Source: Microcoleus sp. GA_180221_E-2-1-MAG-45_12 (GTDB lineage Bacteria > Cyanobacteriota > Cyanobacteriia > Cyanobacteriales > JAAUUE01). Taken from it: a DNA stretch of 39,131 bases. The DNA lies in the NCBI GenBank assembly GCA_020692245.1, contig JAIMKT010000033.1, positions 1,940 through 41,070 on the forward strand, given 5' to 3'. Positions 18,517 to 27,035 of the stretch are shown here, one piece after another. The stretch's first letter is position 1; each line of letters opens with the position of its first letter. The position numbers and the translations under genes were made by a program. Under the pieces are notes generated by a model. It saw only the letters and a list, made by a program, of their open reading frames with translations. It was not told where the DNA came from and ran no database searches.

Positions 18517-19641
18517 TTACCGGACACTAGTTACTACCTTGTCAAATAAAGCTCCATCTTCAAAGAACTGTTTATTAATAGCATCCCAACCACCTAAATC
18601 TTTGGCTGTAAAGAGAGTTTTGACCGCTGGGAATTTATCCGTGAATTCCTTTTGGCTGGCGACAGTCTGATCTACAGGTCGGAAACCTACCTTGGCAAAT
18701 TCCGTTTGGGCTTCTGGGGTATAGAGATAGTTAACAAAAGCCTCGGCGACTTCCTTGGTGTTGTGTTTGGCAACATTTTTATCGACGATCGCGATCGGGT
18801 TATCGATGGAAATATTTACCTCAGGAATTACATATTCAGTTTTTTCACCCTTAAGGTTGGCAAGAATAACTTCATTTTCGTAGTTAATCAAGGCATCACC
18901 CTGTTGTTTTTTCAAAAAGGCATCGGAGGCTTCCCGTGCATCCTTGGGTAAAACCGGAGCGTTTTTAATGACTTGGGAAATCAGTTCTGTTGCCTTGGCT
19001 TCGTCACCACCAGACTTGGTAATCGCTCCCCAGAGGGCAAGGATATTCCATCTCGCTCCCCCAGAAGTTTTGGGATCAGCCGTGACGGTAGTAATATCAT
19101 CTTTCCCCAGATCAGTCCAGTTTCTAATATTTTTGGGGTTGCCATCCCGGACAATGATCGCTGCCACAGATTTAGAAACAATGCCGCCATTAGGAAATTC
19201 TTGCTGCCAACCCGGATCAATTAAACCCCCTTGTTCAATTCTGCTAGTATCTGGTTCGAGGGCAAGGTGGACAATATCTGCTTCTAGACCATCTAGCACG
19301 GCCCGGGTTTGAGTTCCGGAACCAGCGTAGCTTTGCTTAAAGGTCACGTTTTGATTTTGTTCCTGTTTCCACTTCTCAACAAACTTAGGGATAATTCCTG
19401 TGTAGGCTTCTTTGGTGACTGCAAAGGAAACTAGAGTTAGCTCTACATCAGGCTTGGCACTACCCGCAGCAGCCGGGCTACTGGTTCCTCCGGCGGCAGG
19501 ACTACTGGCAGTATTGGTGCTAGTTCCACAGGCTGCAACTACCGCTGTCAAGGAAACACCCACCACAAATAGAGCAATGTACTTTCTAAATCCTTGCCCA
19601 AATCTTTTAGTCAATCGTTGTAATTTTATTAATGTCTGCAT
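18517..19641 (-). CDS. sbpA: Sulfate ABC transporter substrate-binding lipoprotein
   Basis: This 374-residue protein captures sulfate (or thiosulfate) outside the inner membrane for a CysTWA-type importer. A signal segment (IALFVVGVSLTAVVAAC) ends at a likely lipidated Cys38, followed by a Ser/Ala/Gly-rich linker. The mature part matches the sulfate-binding family: VELTLVSFAVTKEAY, QSYAGSGTQTRAVLDG, ADIVHLALEPD, NPKNIRNWTDL, TSGGARWNILALWG. The family's C-terminal region (NYLYTPEAQTEFAKVGFRP) is complete. AGGAG lies 7 bases before the ATG. The permease and ATPase genes are not adjacent, so it is a stand-alone gene with its own terminator. Induction under sulfur limitation is expected from the family, but no site was identified. 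Confidence 0.93.
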   Translation of the reverse strand: MQTLIKLQRLTKRFGQGFRKYIALFVVGVSLTAVVAACGTSTNTASSPAAGGTSSPAAAGSAKPDVELTLVSFAVTKEAYTGIIPKFVEKWKQEQNQNVTFKQSYAGSGTQTRAVLDGLEADIVHLALEPDTSRIEQGGLIDPGWQQEFPNGGIVSKSVAAIIVRDGNPKNIRNWTDLGKDDITTVTADPKTSGGARWNILALWGAITKSGGDEAKATELISQVIKNAPVLPKDAREASDAFLKKQQGDALINYENEVILANLKGEKTEYVIPEVNISIDNPIAIVDKNVAKHNTKEVAEAFVNYLYTPEAQTEFAKVGFRPVDQTVASQKEFTDKFPAVKTLFTAKDLGGWDAINKQFFEDGALFDKVVTSVR

Positions 19642-19750
19642 AGCCTCTCCTAGAATCTACTGTAAACCGATAGGAATAATGTATTTGTTCGTGCATCATA
19701 ACTAGATGAGTCTGTAGATGTCAAGCGATCGCCCCAAAATATATATTCCC

Positions 19751-19785
19751 AAAACAAAAGCCCAGCGCCACTAGGGTACTGAGCT
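19751..19785 (-). terminator. Rho-independent terminator of the initiator tRNA gene
   Basis: On the minus strand AGCTCAG pairs with CTGGGCT (one G-T pair) around a 13-base loop, and TTTTGTTTT follows at once. It starts about 40 bases after the 3' end of the tRNA. Confidence 0.75.
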
Positions 19786-19824
19786 AACAAAGTTTTGAGG
19801 TTTTGATATTCAAATTTTGATAAA

Positions 19825-19898
<74 letters not shown>

Positions 19899-19909
19899 TC
19901 AACTTTTTT

Positions 19910-19938
19910 AGTATAGCCCAACTTTTAGAAAATGGCAA
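19910..19938 (-). promoter_or_regulatory. Sigma-70 promoter of the initiator tRNA
   Basis: On the minus strand TTGCCA (19933-19938), a 17-base spacer and TATACT (19910-19915) lie directly before the tRNA, with a start point about 5 bases before its 5' end. The -35 box begins 14 bp after the mutL stop. Confidence 0.85.
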
Positions 19939-19951
19939 GGTAATTAAAAAA

Positions 19952-21772
19952 TCAAATCCCGTGACTCTTGCCAATCACCCAGTGGCGGCGGAAAAATCGG
20001 GATAAATTGGTTTCTTCGAGGGGTAAATAGATGGGTCTACCGTGGGGACAGGTGCGGGGCTGGCGGGTATTTTGCCATTGATCCAAAAGAGTTTGCATTT
20101 CTGGCAAGCTGAGGGGAGTCCCATTGCGAATAGCGGTGCGGCAGGCGATCGCTACTTGGGCAGTTTGCAGATCCCCGCCTTGACTAATTTCCATCAGAGC
20201 CGCAGCACAGTCTTCTCGATCGACCAAGGGAGCCGGAGCCGTCCGTACCGCCCAGAGTTGTTCCCCAAAACTAGCAATATCTAGCTCTAATTTTTCTAAA
20301 TACTCTACTTGTCTGGGGGTGAGGTGACTTAGGATCACTGGTAGCTCTAAGGGCAGGAGTTGCCATCGATCGACCAACTGCTCATACAATACTCGTTCAT
20401 GGGCAATATGCTGTTCCACTAACCACAAGCCAGAACTATGTTCCGCCACAATGTAGGTGTTATGCACCTGGGCAAGGGCTTTGAGAGGTTTCAGATTATT
20501 AGAATTCAAGGAGTCTACAGGGGAGCGATCGTTGAGATTTGAGGAATCTTCATTTTGAGCAGAATTAATTGTCCGGTAGGGAGTGGAGGCTTCGGCGGCG
20601 GTGATGAGTTTGCCAATCCTTTGGGAATAGGTCGCTTCCGGGACGGATTGGGGAGTTAGGCTGAGGGCTTGGGCAATCGTCTCTTTAATTTGGGCTTGCC
20701 AGTGGTCAACATGGTGCAGAAAAACTTCAGCCTTGGCGGGGTGACGATTCCAATCTACTTGAGCCGGGGGAATATTTAGGTGCAGAAAACAAATGGGGTA
20801 GCGATCGCGGGGCAGAGTTCTTGCCATAGCTGAAAAGATCGCCTGCTCTAGTTCTGGAGATTTGATTATTCTGCCATTGATGGCAACCCTGACCCAATCG
20901 GGACGACGACGGGAAGCTCGATCGGGCAACCCCAATACTAATAAAATTTTTGCTTGTTCTCGACTTACTTCTAAATCCTGATTAGAAAGTTGATTAAAAC
21001 CTTGATTAAAACCTTGATCTAAGCCCGACTCCCAATCCTGATCTAAATAATTTACTTGATCTGAAACAACATTTTGGTTAGGCAGAGGAACCTCAAGTTG
21101 GAGGTATTGCAGATCAGAAGGCTGGACTTGGTGGAGAACTTGCAACAAAATTTCCTTGGGACTCTGCCCCGGACTGATGGTAAACCAAGGTTGATTTTCT
21201 TTCTGGATTTGCCAAGTAACGTGGGGATGACAAAGGGCGATCTGCCAGAGGGTATTTTGGACTAAGCGCAATTGCTGGGCAGCGCTGGGGAGTGCCTCTC
21301 GATGTTGGAGCCAGTTACTAAATAAATTACTCACCGTTACCACAGTCCCCGGAGCGATCGCTGCCGGAGCCTCAATCACCACCTCCCCCAACTGATCATA
21401 AACCACCCGCCACCCGCCATTACTAGCTTCTGTCCGGCTGAGAATTTCTAAATCTGCTAAGGTTGCTAAACTATGTAAACCTTCCCCCCGAAATCCTAAG
21501 GTCGTAATTTGGTTCAGGTCTTGGCGATCGTGAATTTTACTAGTACTGTGGGGAGTAGCACAACAACGCAAATCTGCCAAATCCATCCCCAAGCCATTAT
21601 CCGCCACCCGGACTCGCCAATGCTCTGGGGAAACATTCACCACCACTCGATCGGCCCCCGCATCCAAGGCATTTTCCACCAACTCCCGGACGATCGCCCC
21701 CAAGGAATCAATAACTTCGACCGCAGCAATTAGGTGGATGACATCTGTAGTGAGGGGACGGATTAGGGGCAT
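19952..21772 (-). CDS. mutL: DNA mismatch repair protein MutL
   Basis: The 606-residue protein links mismatch recognition by MutS to strand removal. The N-terminal GHKL ATPase is intact (ELVENALDAGAD, DNGLGMDLADL, TSKI, TLGFRGEGLHSLA). A variable linker carries a short minisatellite (GFNQGFNQ). The C-terminal domain contains the endonuclease metal site in the form EQHIAHERVLYE (first Asp of the usual DQHA replaced by Glu) and the CPHGRP motif, so this is a nicking MutL as in bacteria without MutH. It is divergent from the TPR gene across an 87-bp spacer with heptamer repeats. The initiator tRNA promoter starts just after its stop codon. Confidence 0.95.
   Translation of the reverse strand: MPLIRPLTTDVIHLIAAVEVIDSLGAIVRELVENALDAGADRVVVNVSPEHWRVRVADNGLGMDLADLRCCATPHSTSKIHDRQDLNQITTLGFRGEGLHSLATLADLEILSRTEASNGGWRVVYDQLGEVVIEAPAAIAPGTVVTVSNLFSNWLQHREALPSAAQQLRLVQNTLWQIALCHPHVTWQIQKENQPWFTISPGQSPKEILLQVLHQVQPSDLQYLQLEVPLPNQNVVSDQVNYLDQDWESGLDQGFNQGFNQLSNQDLEVSREQAKILLVLGLPDRASRRRPDWVRVAINGRIIKSPELEQAIFSAMARTLPRDRYPICFLHLNIPPAQVDWNRHPAKAEVFLHHVDHWQAQIKETIAQALSLTPQSVPEATYSQRIGKLITAAEASTPYRTINSAQNEDSSNLNDRSPVDSLNSNNLKPLKALAQVHNTYIVAEHSSGLWLVEQHIAHERVLYEQLVDRWQLLPLELPVILSHLTPRQVEYLEKLELDIASFGEQLWAVRTAPAPLVDREDCAAALMEISQGGDLQTAQVAIACRTAIRNGTPLSLPEMQTLLDQWQNTRQPRTCPHGRPIYLPLEETNLSRFFRRHWVIGKSHGI
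20989..21024 (-). repeat. 12-bp tandem repeat in the mutL linker
   Basis: Units GTTGATTAAAAC, CTTGATTAAAAC and CTTGATCTAAGC encode the FNQG/LSNQ repeats of the MutL linker. The period of 12 preserves the frame. Confidence 0.85.
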
Positions 21773-21781
21773 GGGGTAAAA

Positions 21782-21823
21782 CAGTTGACAGTGAGCAGTT
21801 AACAGTTAACAGTGGACAATGAA
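21782..21823. repeat. Heptamer tandem repeats (STRR-like)
   Basis: Six consecutive heptamers, CAGTTGA, CAGTGAG, CAGTTAA, CAGTTAA, CAGTGGA and CAATGAA, fill the divergent spacer between mutL and the TPR gene. Short tandemly repeated heptamers of this kind are known from filamentous cyanobacteria. Confidence 0.75.
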
Positions 21824-21859
21824 CCAAAGTGAAGTTTAGTTGAAATTAATTAGGAATCA

Positions 21860-22789
21860 ATGGACGCAAAGGAATTATATAAGCAAGGTTTGGAAGAGTT
21901 AGTTAATGGTCGTTATGCTGAGGCTTTGCAGTGTTTTGAGCAATCTTTAGAAATTAATCCAGAGGATTATAATACTTGGGAGAAAAAGGCGATCGCCCTG
22001 ACCCAGCTAGACCAGAGGGAATTGGCAGCAGTAGCAAAAGCCCAAGCTCACAGTCTCTACGAAGCTCAACACCCGCCCCTAGTTCAGGAAAAAACTGCCG
22101 AAGATTGGCTGCAAAAGGGCTATCAATTCTACAATAACGGAGATTTACCGGGGGCGATCGCTGCCTATCAGCAAAGTCTCGCCCTAGACCCGAACTACTA
22201 CTGGGCATGGCACAATCTGGGGTTAGCTCTGGCAGATCAGCACAATTTTCTGGGGGCGATCGAGGCGTATCAGCAAGTTATTAATATCTCTCCAGACTTG
22301 GCGCAAACTTGGCAGTCCATGGGACACTCTCTCTATCAACTAGGCAGGTATCCAGAAGCCATCAAAGCCGGAGAACAATCTCTGTCGATCGATCCTAGTT
22401 ACTATACTAGTTGGGAAGTGATCGGCAGTGCCTTGTATTACCAAAGAAAGTATGAGGAAGCGGTGAGTGCTTACCTCAAGTGCTTAGAAATTGCCCCAAA
22501 CTATTACCTCGCTTGGGATTATCTAGGCACTACCTATGCCGAACTCAACCAATCAAGTGCTGCCCTCGCTGCCTACAATCGCTGTCTCGAACTTGCCCCC
22601 AATTACGCCACGGGCTGGTTCAACCTCGGTTTGCTCTATGCCAGTGTTAACTATCACGAAGACGCAATTAAAAGATATAACGAGGCTCTCCGGCTGACGA
22701 ATAATGATTTCCCAGAGGCGATCGACGCTAGGGCAAAATCAATCCTCCACGCCCAAGGTTCCGTCCTAAGTACCAAAAGTTGGGGCTAA
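21860..22789 (+). CDS. Tetratricopeptide repeat protein
   Basis: The 309-residue protein consists almost wholly of about seven TPR units of 34 residues (for example AIAAYQQSLALDPNYYWAWHNLGLAL). There is a gap between the first repeat (~3-45) and a regular run from ~80 to 300. TPRs form a superhelical scaffold for protein contacts; no enzymatic domain, signal peptide or membrane segment is present, so it should act in the cytoplasm. The partner is unknown. It diverges from mutL and converges with the MFS gene, so there is no operon context. Confidence 0.9.
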   Translation: MDAKELYKQGLEELVNGRYAEALQCFEQSLEINPEDYNTWEKKAIALTQLDQRELAAVAKAQAHSLYEAQHPPLVQEKTAEDWLQKGYQFYNNGDLPGAIAAYQQSLALDPNYYWAWHNLGLALADQHNFLGAIEAYQQVINISPDLAQTWQSMGHSLYQLGRYPEAIKAGEQSLSIDPSYYTSWEVIGSALYYQRKYEEAVSAYLKCLEIAPNYYLAWDYLGTTYAELNQSSAALAAYNRCLELAPNYATGWFNLGLLYASVNYHEDAIKRYNEALRLTNNDFPEAIDARAKSILHAQGSVLSTKSWG

Positions 22790-22817
22790 CGTAGTAAGGC
22801 TTTAGACTTCTAGATTC

Positions 22818-22831
22818 TGCACTAAAGTGCA
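22818..22831. repeat. Small palindrome between converging genes
   Basis: TGCACT-AA-AGTGCA is a perfect 6-bp inverted repeat in the 60-bp gap between the TPR and MFS genes, flanked by GTAGT and ACTAC. It has no T tract, so a terminator role is uncertain. Confidence 0.4.
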
Positions 22832-22849
22832 ACTACATTAGCAACTACC

Positions 22850-24058
22850 CTAGCTTTTAACTGGGTCATGATAATCATGGTATTTCTGGAGCCAGACGAT
22901 CGCCCCCAAGACGATAAGCATCATGGGTAGACCCGCCCAATTCACCGCTGCCCAGCCGAGGGTTCTAAATAAACCGCCGGATAAAACCGTGGCGATCGTC
23001 ACAAAACCAAACATGGAGAAATCGTGGGCTGCCTGAGTCTTGGCTTTTTCTGCGGGGGTGTAGGTTTGGGGCAGGAGAGAAGTGGAGCCGATATAGAGGA
23101 AATTCCAACCGATGCCGAGGAAGGTCAGGGCGATCGAGTAACTCAGCAATCCTGAAGATAACAGGTTGATCACAATGCACAGCAAAGAGAGCAAAACTCC
23201 GCAGGTAATAATGCGTAGCGCACCAAACCGGGCAATCAATTTCCCAGTAAAAAAGGAAGGAGCAAACATTCCCAAAACATGGAGTTGTAGCACTGAAGCA
23301 GCGTGGTGAAAGGGGTGAGCATCGGCCACGATCGATAAGGGGGTTGCCGTCATAATCAAAACCATGACCCCGTAGCCCAGCATACTGCCCAGTACTGCCA
23401 CAATAAAAATGGGTTGCCTCATGATTAGCCCCAGAGGTCTGCCCTCGCCCTTGACCTGCGATCGAGAAAACTCTGGAAACTCCACTAGAGCTAAAATACC
23501 TAGGGTTGCCACAAAAATTACAGCGATCGCCACAAAGGAACCGCTAAAGGTTGATTCTGGTAATAAATCCTTGGATAAATTGGCAATTTGGGGGCCAACG
23601 AGTGCCGAAACTACGCCCCCGGAAACCACAAGAGAAATTGCTTGAGATTGCCATGCCACGGTTGCTACTTCTGCGGCAGCAAATCGATAATATCCCGCAA
23701 AGCCATTACTGATCCCTAGTAACGTCGTCGCTCCACAAAATCCCCAAAAACTCTGGGAGACGATCGCCGCCACTCCTAACAATGCTCCTCCAGTACCAAC
23801 GAGGATCCCCACCATAAATCCCCGACCCCGACCGACTCTTTGCATCAACAAAGAAGCAGGAATAGTCGCCAGCATGGTGGCCAGTTGAAGCATGGCGAGG
23901 GGCAGGGTAGTAAGGGCTTTTTCGGCGGCTAGAGATTGCCCAACTAGAGCCGCAACGGTAAATAAAACCACGTTTCCAGTCATAGAAAATGCTTGACACA
24001 AAGCAATCAAAGAAACATTTCTTTTTACTGGATCATAAAAATAAGTAGTAATATTCAT
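22850..24058 (-). CDS. MFS transporter
   Basis: From the ATG at 24058 (MNITTYFYDPVKRNVS) the protein has about 402 residues and some 12 hydrophobic segments, as in the major facilitator superfamily. The typical cytoplasmic loop after TM2 is present (RVGRGRGFMVG). The track's TTG start at 24139 would add 27 residues with no membrane-protein character, so it was not used. It is an inner-membrane secondary transporter; the substrate cannot be read from the sequence. It follows folK on the same strand with an 81-bp gap. The MFS/YbfB-like sub-type with a YIGSTSLLPQTY loop is common in bacteria and often uncharacterised. Confidence 0.88.
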   Translation of the reverse strand: MNITTYFYDPVKRNVSLIALCQAFSMTGNVVLFTVAALVGQSLAAEKALTTLPLAMLQLATMLATIPASLLMQRVGRGRGFMVGILVGTGGALLGVAAIVSQSFWGFCGATTLLGISNGFAGYYRFAAAEVATVAWQSQAISLVVSGGVVSALVGPQIANLSKDLLPESTFSGSFVAIAVIFVATLGILALVEFPEFSRSQVKGEGRPLGLIMRQPIFIVAVLGSMLGYGVMVLIMTATPLSIVADAHPFHHAASVLQLHVLGMFAPSFFTGKLIARFGALRIITCGVLLSLLCIVINLLSSGLLSYSIALTFLGIGWNFLYIGSTSLLPQTYTPAEKAKTQAAHDFSMFGFVTIATVLSGGLFRTLGWAAVNWAGLPMMLIVLGAIVWLQKYHDYHDPVKS

Positions 24059-24139
24059 AAAAACCTGTGAATAGGTAGGATTTAGATACTGATAATTAAT
24101 TGATATTTGAATCCCAGATAATTCAGTATCTAATCGCAA

Positions 24140-24646
24140 TTAAATCTCTAGCTTGATAACTCCTTGGGTGTCTACTTCTTTAGCTAATTGAGCGATCGAT
24201 TTCCCGGTGATGGGGTCTAGCCAGTCTGGAGCAATTTCTGCTAAGGGAACCAAGACAAAACCCCGTTCCTGCATCCGGGGATGGGGAATAGTTAAGCGGG
24301 GACTATCGAGAATTAAATCTGCATACAATAGCAAATCCAAATCCAAGGTGCGAGCCTGCCAACGCTCCCGCCGGACTCTGCCAAACTGCGCCTCGATCGC
24401 CAATAAAGCATCTAACAAGGCTAGAGGGGACAATTCTACCGCTAAAACTGCACAGGCATTCACATAATCCGGTTGCGGTGGCCCCACTGGTGTAGTTTGA
24501 TAAAGGCTAGAGGTCTTAACTAACTCTATCCCTTGGATATTACCCAGAGTTTTGAGAGATTGATTAACTGTTTCTCTGGAGTTGCCTAAATCACTGTCCA
24601 AATTACTTCCTAGGGCGATCGCCACCCTTGCAAATTGTCTTTTCAT
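24140..24646 (-). CDS. folK: 2-amino-4-hydroxy-6-hydroxymethyldihydropteridine diphosphokinase
   Basis: The 168-residue enzyme transfers pyrophosphate from ATP to the pterin in folate synthesis. Family motifs are all visible: ALGSN near the start, TSSLYQTTPVG, PDYVNAC, FGRVRRERWQARTLDLDLLLY and the IPHPRMQERGFVL segment that binds ATP and Mg. Length is normal. Other folate genes are not adjacent, and the MFS gene follows on the same strand. Confidence 0.95.
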   Translation of the reverse strand: MKRQFARVAIALGSNLDSDLGNSRETVNQSLKTLGNIQGIELVKTSSLYQTTPVGPPQPDYVNACAVLAVELSPLALLDALLAIEAQFGRVRRERWQARTLDLDLLLYADLILDSPRLTIPHPRMQERGFVLVPLAEIAPDWLDPITGKSIAQLAKEVDTQGVIKLEI

Positions 24647-24893
24647 TTACATTAAATATCTAATAAATATCCCCACTAAACTAATAATTAAAAAATCATA
24701 AAAAGGTAATACTCCTTACACCTATCAATGCCACTATTAATTCAAATCTTCATAGTCAAAAACTTGCCCCAAAAGGTCTTCCTCTTGAACAACTTTATCA
24801 CTATTAAGATTCTATAAATAGACTAGTTGGGTGTATTGACAAATTAGTCAAGATAGAGGATTTAAGACATAAATAAAAATAAGGAGCCAATGT

Positions 24894-25325
24894 ATGACGT
24901 ATGACAGTGGGCTGAAGTATGCAGGTATAGGTAAGAGATTTTTGGCGGCTTTCATCGATGGGATTATCCTGTCGCTCGTGGGAACCATCGTCAATGTTAT
25001 TCTTGCCGTAGTGTTGGGTAGGGGTGGAGATGGCGCCAGTGCTACCCAAGCCGCAGGTAGCCTCGTAAGTTTATTAATTGGTTGGGCTTACTTTGCCATT
25101 CAAGAAAGTTCTCCGAAGCAAGCCACGATCGGCAAACAGGCAATGGGCTTAGTTGTCACTGATATCGAAGGACAACCGATCTCTTTTGCAAAAGCAAGTA
25201 TTCGACATTTTTCTAAGATATTATCAGCCCTAATTCTCATGATTGGTTACATCATGGCGCTCTTCACCGAGAAAAAACAAGCTCTCCACGACATGATCGC
25301 TGGGACTCTAGTTCTCCAGAAGTAG
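24894..25325 (+). CDS. RDD family membrane protein
   Basis: The 143-residue protein has the RDD domain (Arg in GIGKRFLAAFIDGII and the Asp pair region) and about three membrane helices: 20-42, 50-68 and a last one near ILSALILMIGYIMALF. The C-terminal KKQALHDMIAGTLVL is the classic end of this family. Function is poorly known; some members act in ion or sodium/proton exchange. AAGGAG precedes the ATG. It stands alone and converges with the small gene at 25594. Confidence 0.9.
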   Translation: MTYDSGLKYAGIGKRFLAAFIDGIILSLVGTIVNVILAVVLGRGGDGASATQAAGSLVSLLIGWAYFAIQESSPKQATIGKQAMGLVVTDIEGQPISFAKASIRHFSKILSALILMIGYIMALFTEKKQALHDMIAGTLVLQK

Positions 25326-25396
25326 ATATTGACAGATATTAACCACAGCTAAAATTCAAAGCTCGAAGTTAAAATCTAAAAGCCAAATTTACAGCT

Positions 25397-25420
25397 AGGG
25401 AGAGGGTGCGATCGCTCCCT
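25397..25420. repeat. Inverted repeat with a GCGATCGC core
   Basis: AGGGAG pairs with CTCCCT around a loop carrying the octamer GCGATCGC, in the gap between two converging genes. It may form a hairpin in either transcript, but there is no T tract. Confidence 0.35.
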
Positions 25421-25593
25421 TCAAGGCTACTGTAATTAGGGACTAATATAGCTGAGATGCTTATCCATCAAGTTATAGAAGTCCCATTTTGTCATTTTTA
25501 ATAATTAATCATTTTTAGTAATTAATTCAGAGCTTTCTATTGATTGAATGTCTATACTTGACTTTGCGATCGAATAGACAGCTACAGATTTGG

Positions 25594-25839
25594 TTATTCT
25601 GGTTGAAAAGGATGCTCTCCAATACCCAATTCTTTCTTACTTTCGCTGAGTTTTTGCCAAAGGTCTTTAATGTCATTGTAAGCTTGTTCTGGAGAAAGTT
25701 TTCCCGCAGTTTCCAGATTGCAAATGTAGCTAATTTTTTGGGCAAATTCTTGGAGGTTGGCATCAAAGATCAAGTTTTCTGGCTTGACTTCGCCCCGATA
25801 ACGGTTATAGGGATACATGAAATCTGCTTTACTGGTCAT
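25594..25839 (-). CDS. Small conserved cyanobacterial protein (DUF7219-like)
   Basis: This 81-residue protein (FMYPYNRYRGEVKPENLIFD, ANLQEFAQKISYICNLETAG, LSPEQAYNDIKDLWQKLSES) matches, as I recall it, a conserved cyanobacterial family now called DUF7219. Function is unknown. An exceptionally strong ribosome binding site (AGGAGGTGGACA before ATG) supports high translation. No signal peptide or membrane segment. It is divergent from purC. Confidence 0.75.
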   Translation of the reverse strand: MTSKADFMYPYNRYRGEVKPENLIFDANLQEFAQKISYICNLETAGKLSPEQAYNDIKDLWQKLSESKKELGIGEHPFQPE

Positions 25840-26157
25840 TGTCCACCTCCTGAAGGCAATGTTGAACGATACTATTAAACTATTTCTGTTAAATTTAGTT
25901 CTCCTTATCTACGACAATTCTAGCTCTACTAACTAGAAATCCTGCCTTAAATTGTTAACAAACTAGAGGAATAATTTGAGTTAAGCTGATATAACTTTTC
26001 CTTAACCTCTTCTTAACCTTAGCAAAAAACAACTAATTCTGCTACTCTGGATCACGCAAAATATCCATTTCAACGCTAGAATCGCCCAAATCTCCTTAAA
26101 TAATTACAAAAGTTATTATTCAGACTTCCAAAACTTCATTGATTCCCACCAAATCCC
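25840..26157. other. Divergent spacer upstream of purC
   Basis: No gene is seen in these 318 bases. They carry the Pho-box-like direct repeats at 25990-26019 and otherwise AT-rich sequence. Confidence 0.5.
25990..26019 (+). promoter_or_regulatory. Pho-box-like direct repeats upstream of purC
   Basis: Three 8-mers separated by exactly 3 bases read TATAACTT-TTC-CTTAACCT-CTT-CTTAACCT. This matches the cyanobacterial Pho box (three tandem PyTTAAPyPy(T/A) with 3-base spacing) bound by the phosphate response regulator SphR/PhoB; only the first copy has a mismatch. It lies 138 bp before the purC ATG and about 150 bp before the divergent DUF7219-like gene, either of which could be the target. The pattern is seen; binding is inferred. 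Confidence 0.5.
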
Positions 26158-26892
26158 ATGACAAATTTTTCTGCAACCAAGCTCTATGAAGGCAAAGCAA
26201 AAATTCTTTACTCCACCGATGATCCAGAGATATTACTGACTTATTTCAAAGATGATGCCACGGCTTTTAATGCCCAGAAACGGGGGCAAATTGTGGGTAA
26301 AGGAGAAATAAACTGCTCGATCGCCGCCGCTCTTTTTCAAGAACTAACCAAAGCAGGCATCCCTACCCATTATATAGACTGCCCTACCCCAAACCAAATG
26401 CGGGTGAAAGCCGTAAAAATTATCCCCATAGAAGTGGTTGTCAGGAACATTGCTGCCGGGAGTCTCTGTCGACAAACCGGATTACCCTTGGGAAAGGTTT
26501 TACCTCAGCCCTTGGTAGAGTTTTATTACAAAAATGATGAACTGGGAGATCCTTTGTTGACTATCGATCGACTACTGTTGATGGAATTAGCCAGCCTCGA
26601 CCAGCTAGAGCAGATCAAAACTATGACCCTAGGGATCAATCAAATTCTGGGGGAATTTTTCCAAGACTGTGGCATCATCCTCGTAGATTTCAAGCTAGAG
26701 TTTGGCATCGACAACCAACAACAAATCATTCTTGCCGATGAAATTAGCCCCGACACTTGCCGTCTCTGGGATGCTCAAGAACCCGACCCCAATCTCCGGG
26801 TACTAGACAAAGATAGATTCCGTCAAGACTTGGGTAATGTGGAGGGAGCCTATCAACAGGTGTTGGCAAGAGTTAGGCAAGCCCTTGGCTAG
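26158..26892 (+). CDS. purC: Phosphoribosylaminoimidazole-succinocarboxamide synthase
   Basis: The 244-residue enzyme joins aspartate to CAIR in purine synthesis, using ATP. Family motifs are present: KLYEGKAKILY, KDDATAFNAQKRG, the PIEVVVRNIAAGSLCR loop, LVDFKLEFG and ADEISPDTCRLWD. Length and both ends are normal. It precedes the omp85-lpx genes on the same strand, an order also found in other cyanobacteria as I recall. Its stop codon lies inside the first unit of a 12-bp tandem repeat, so the C-terminus (RVRQALG) is normal but the 3' flank is repetitive. Confidence 0.97.
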   Translation: MTNFSATKLYEGKAKILYSTDDPEILLTYFKDDATAFNAQKRGQIVGKGEINCSIAAALFQELTKAGIPTHYIDCPTPNQMRVKAVKIIPIEVVVRNIAAGSLCRQTGLPLGKVLPQPLVEFYYKNDELGDPLLTIDRLLLMELASLDQLEQIKTMTLGINQILGEFFQDCGIILVDFKLEFGIDNQQQIILADEISPDTCRLWDAQEPDPNLRVLDKDRFRQDLGNVEGAYQQVLARVRQALG

Positions 26893-26956
26893 AAATTTGG
26901 ATAGAAACTTAGCTAGAAATTTGGCTAAAGACCTACCTAAAGATTTAGGCTGCCTC
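26885..26956 (+). repeat. Degenerate 12-bp tandem repeat at the end of purC
   Basis: Six units follow with a period of 12: TTGGCTAGAAAT, TTGGATAGAAAC, TTAGCTAGAAAT, TTGGCTAAAGAC, CTACCTAAAGAT, TTAGGCTGCCTC. The first includes the purC stop codon. The array is noncoding in the purC frame. Confidence 0.8.
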
Positions 26957-27035
26957 TTGACAAGGAAGCAGCAGAAACGAACAAACCTGATATTATTTAA
27001 CTTGGTGTGTGGACGTGGGAATAGACAATAACGAA

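Noticed and set aside
24836-24865. Promoter of the RDD gene (TTGACA present)
   Set aside because: The -35 box is perfect, but the sequence at 17-18 bp spacing (GATTTA/ATTTAA) is a poor -10; left out as unproven.
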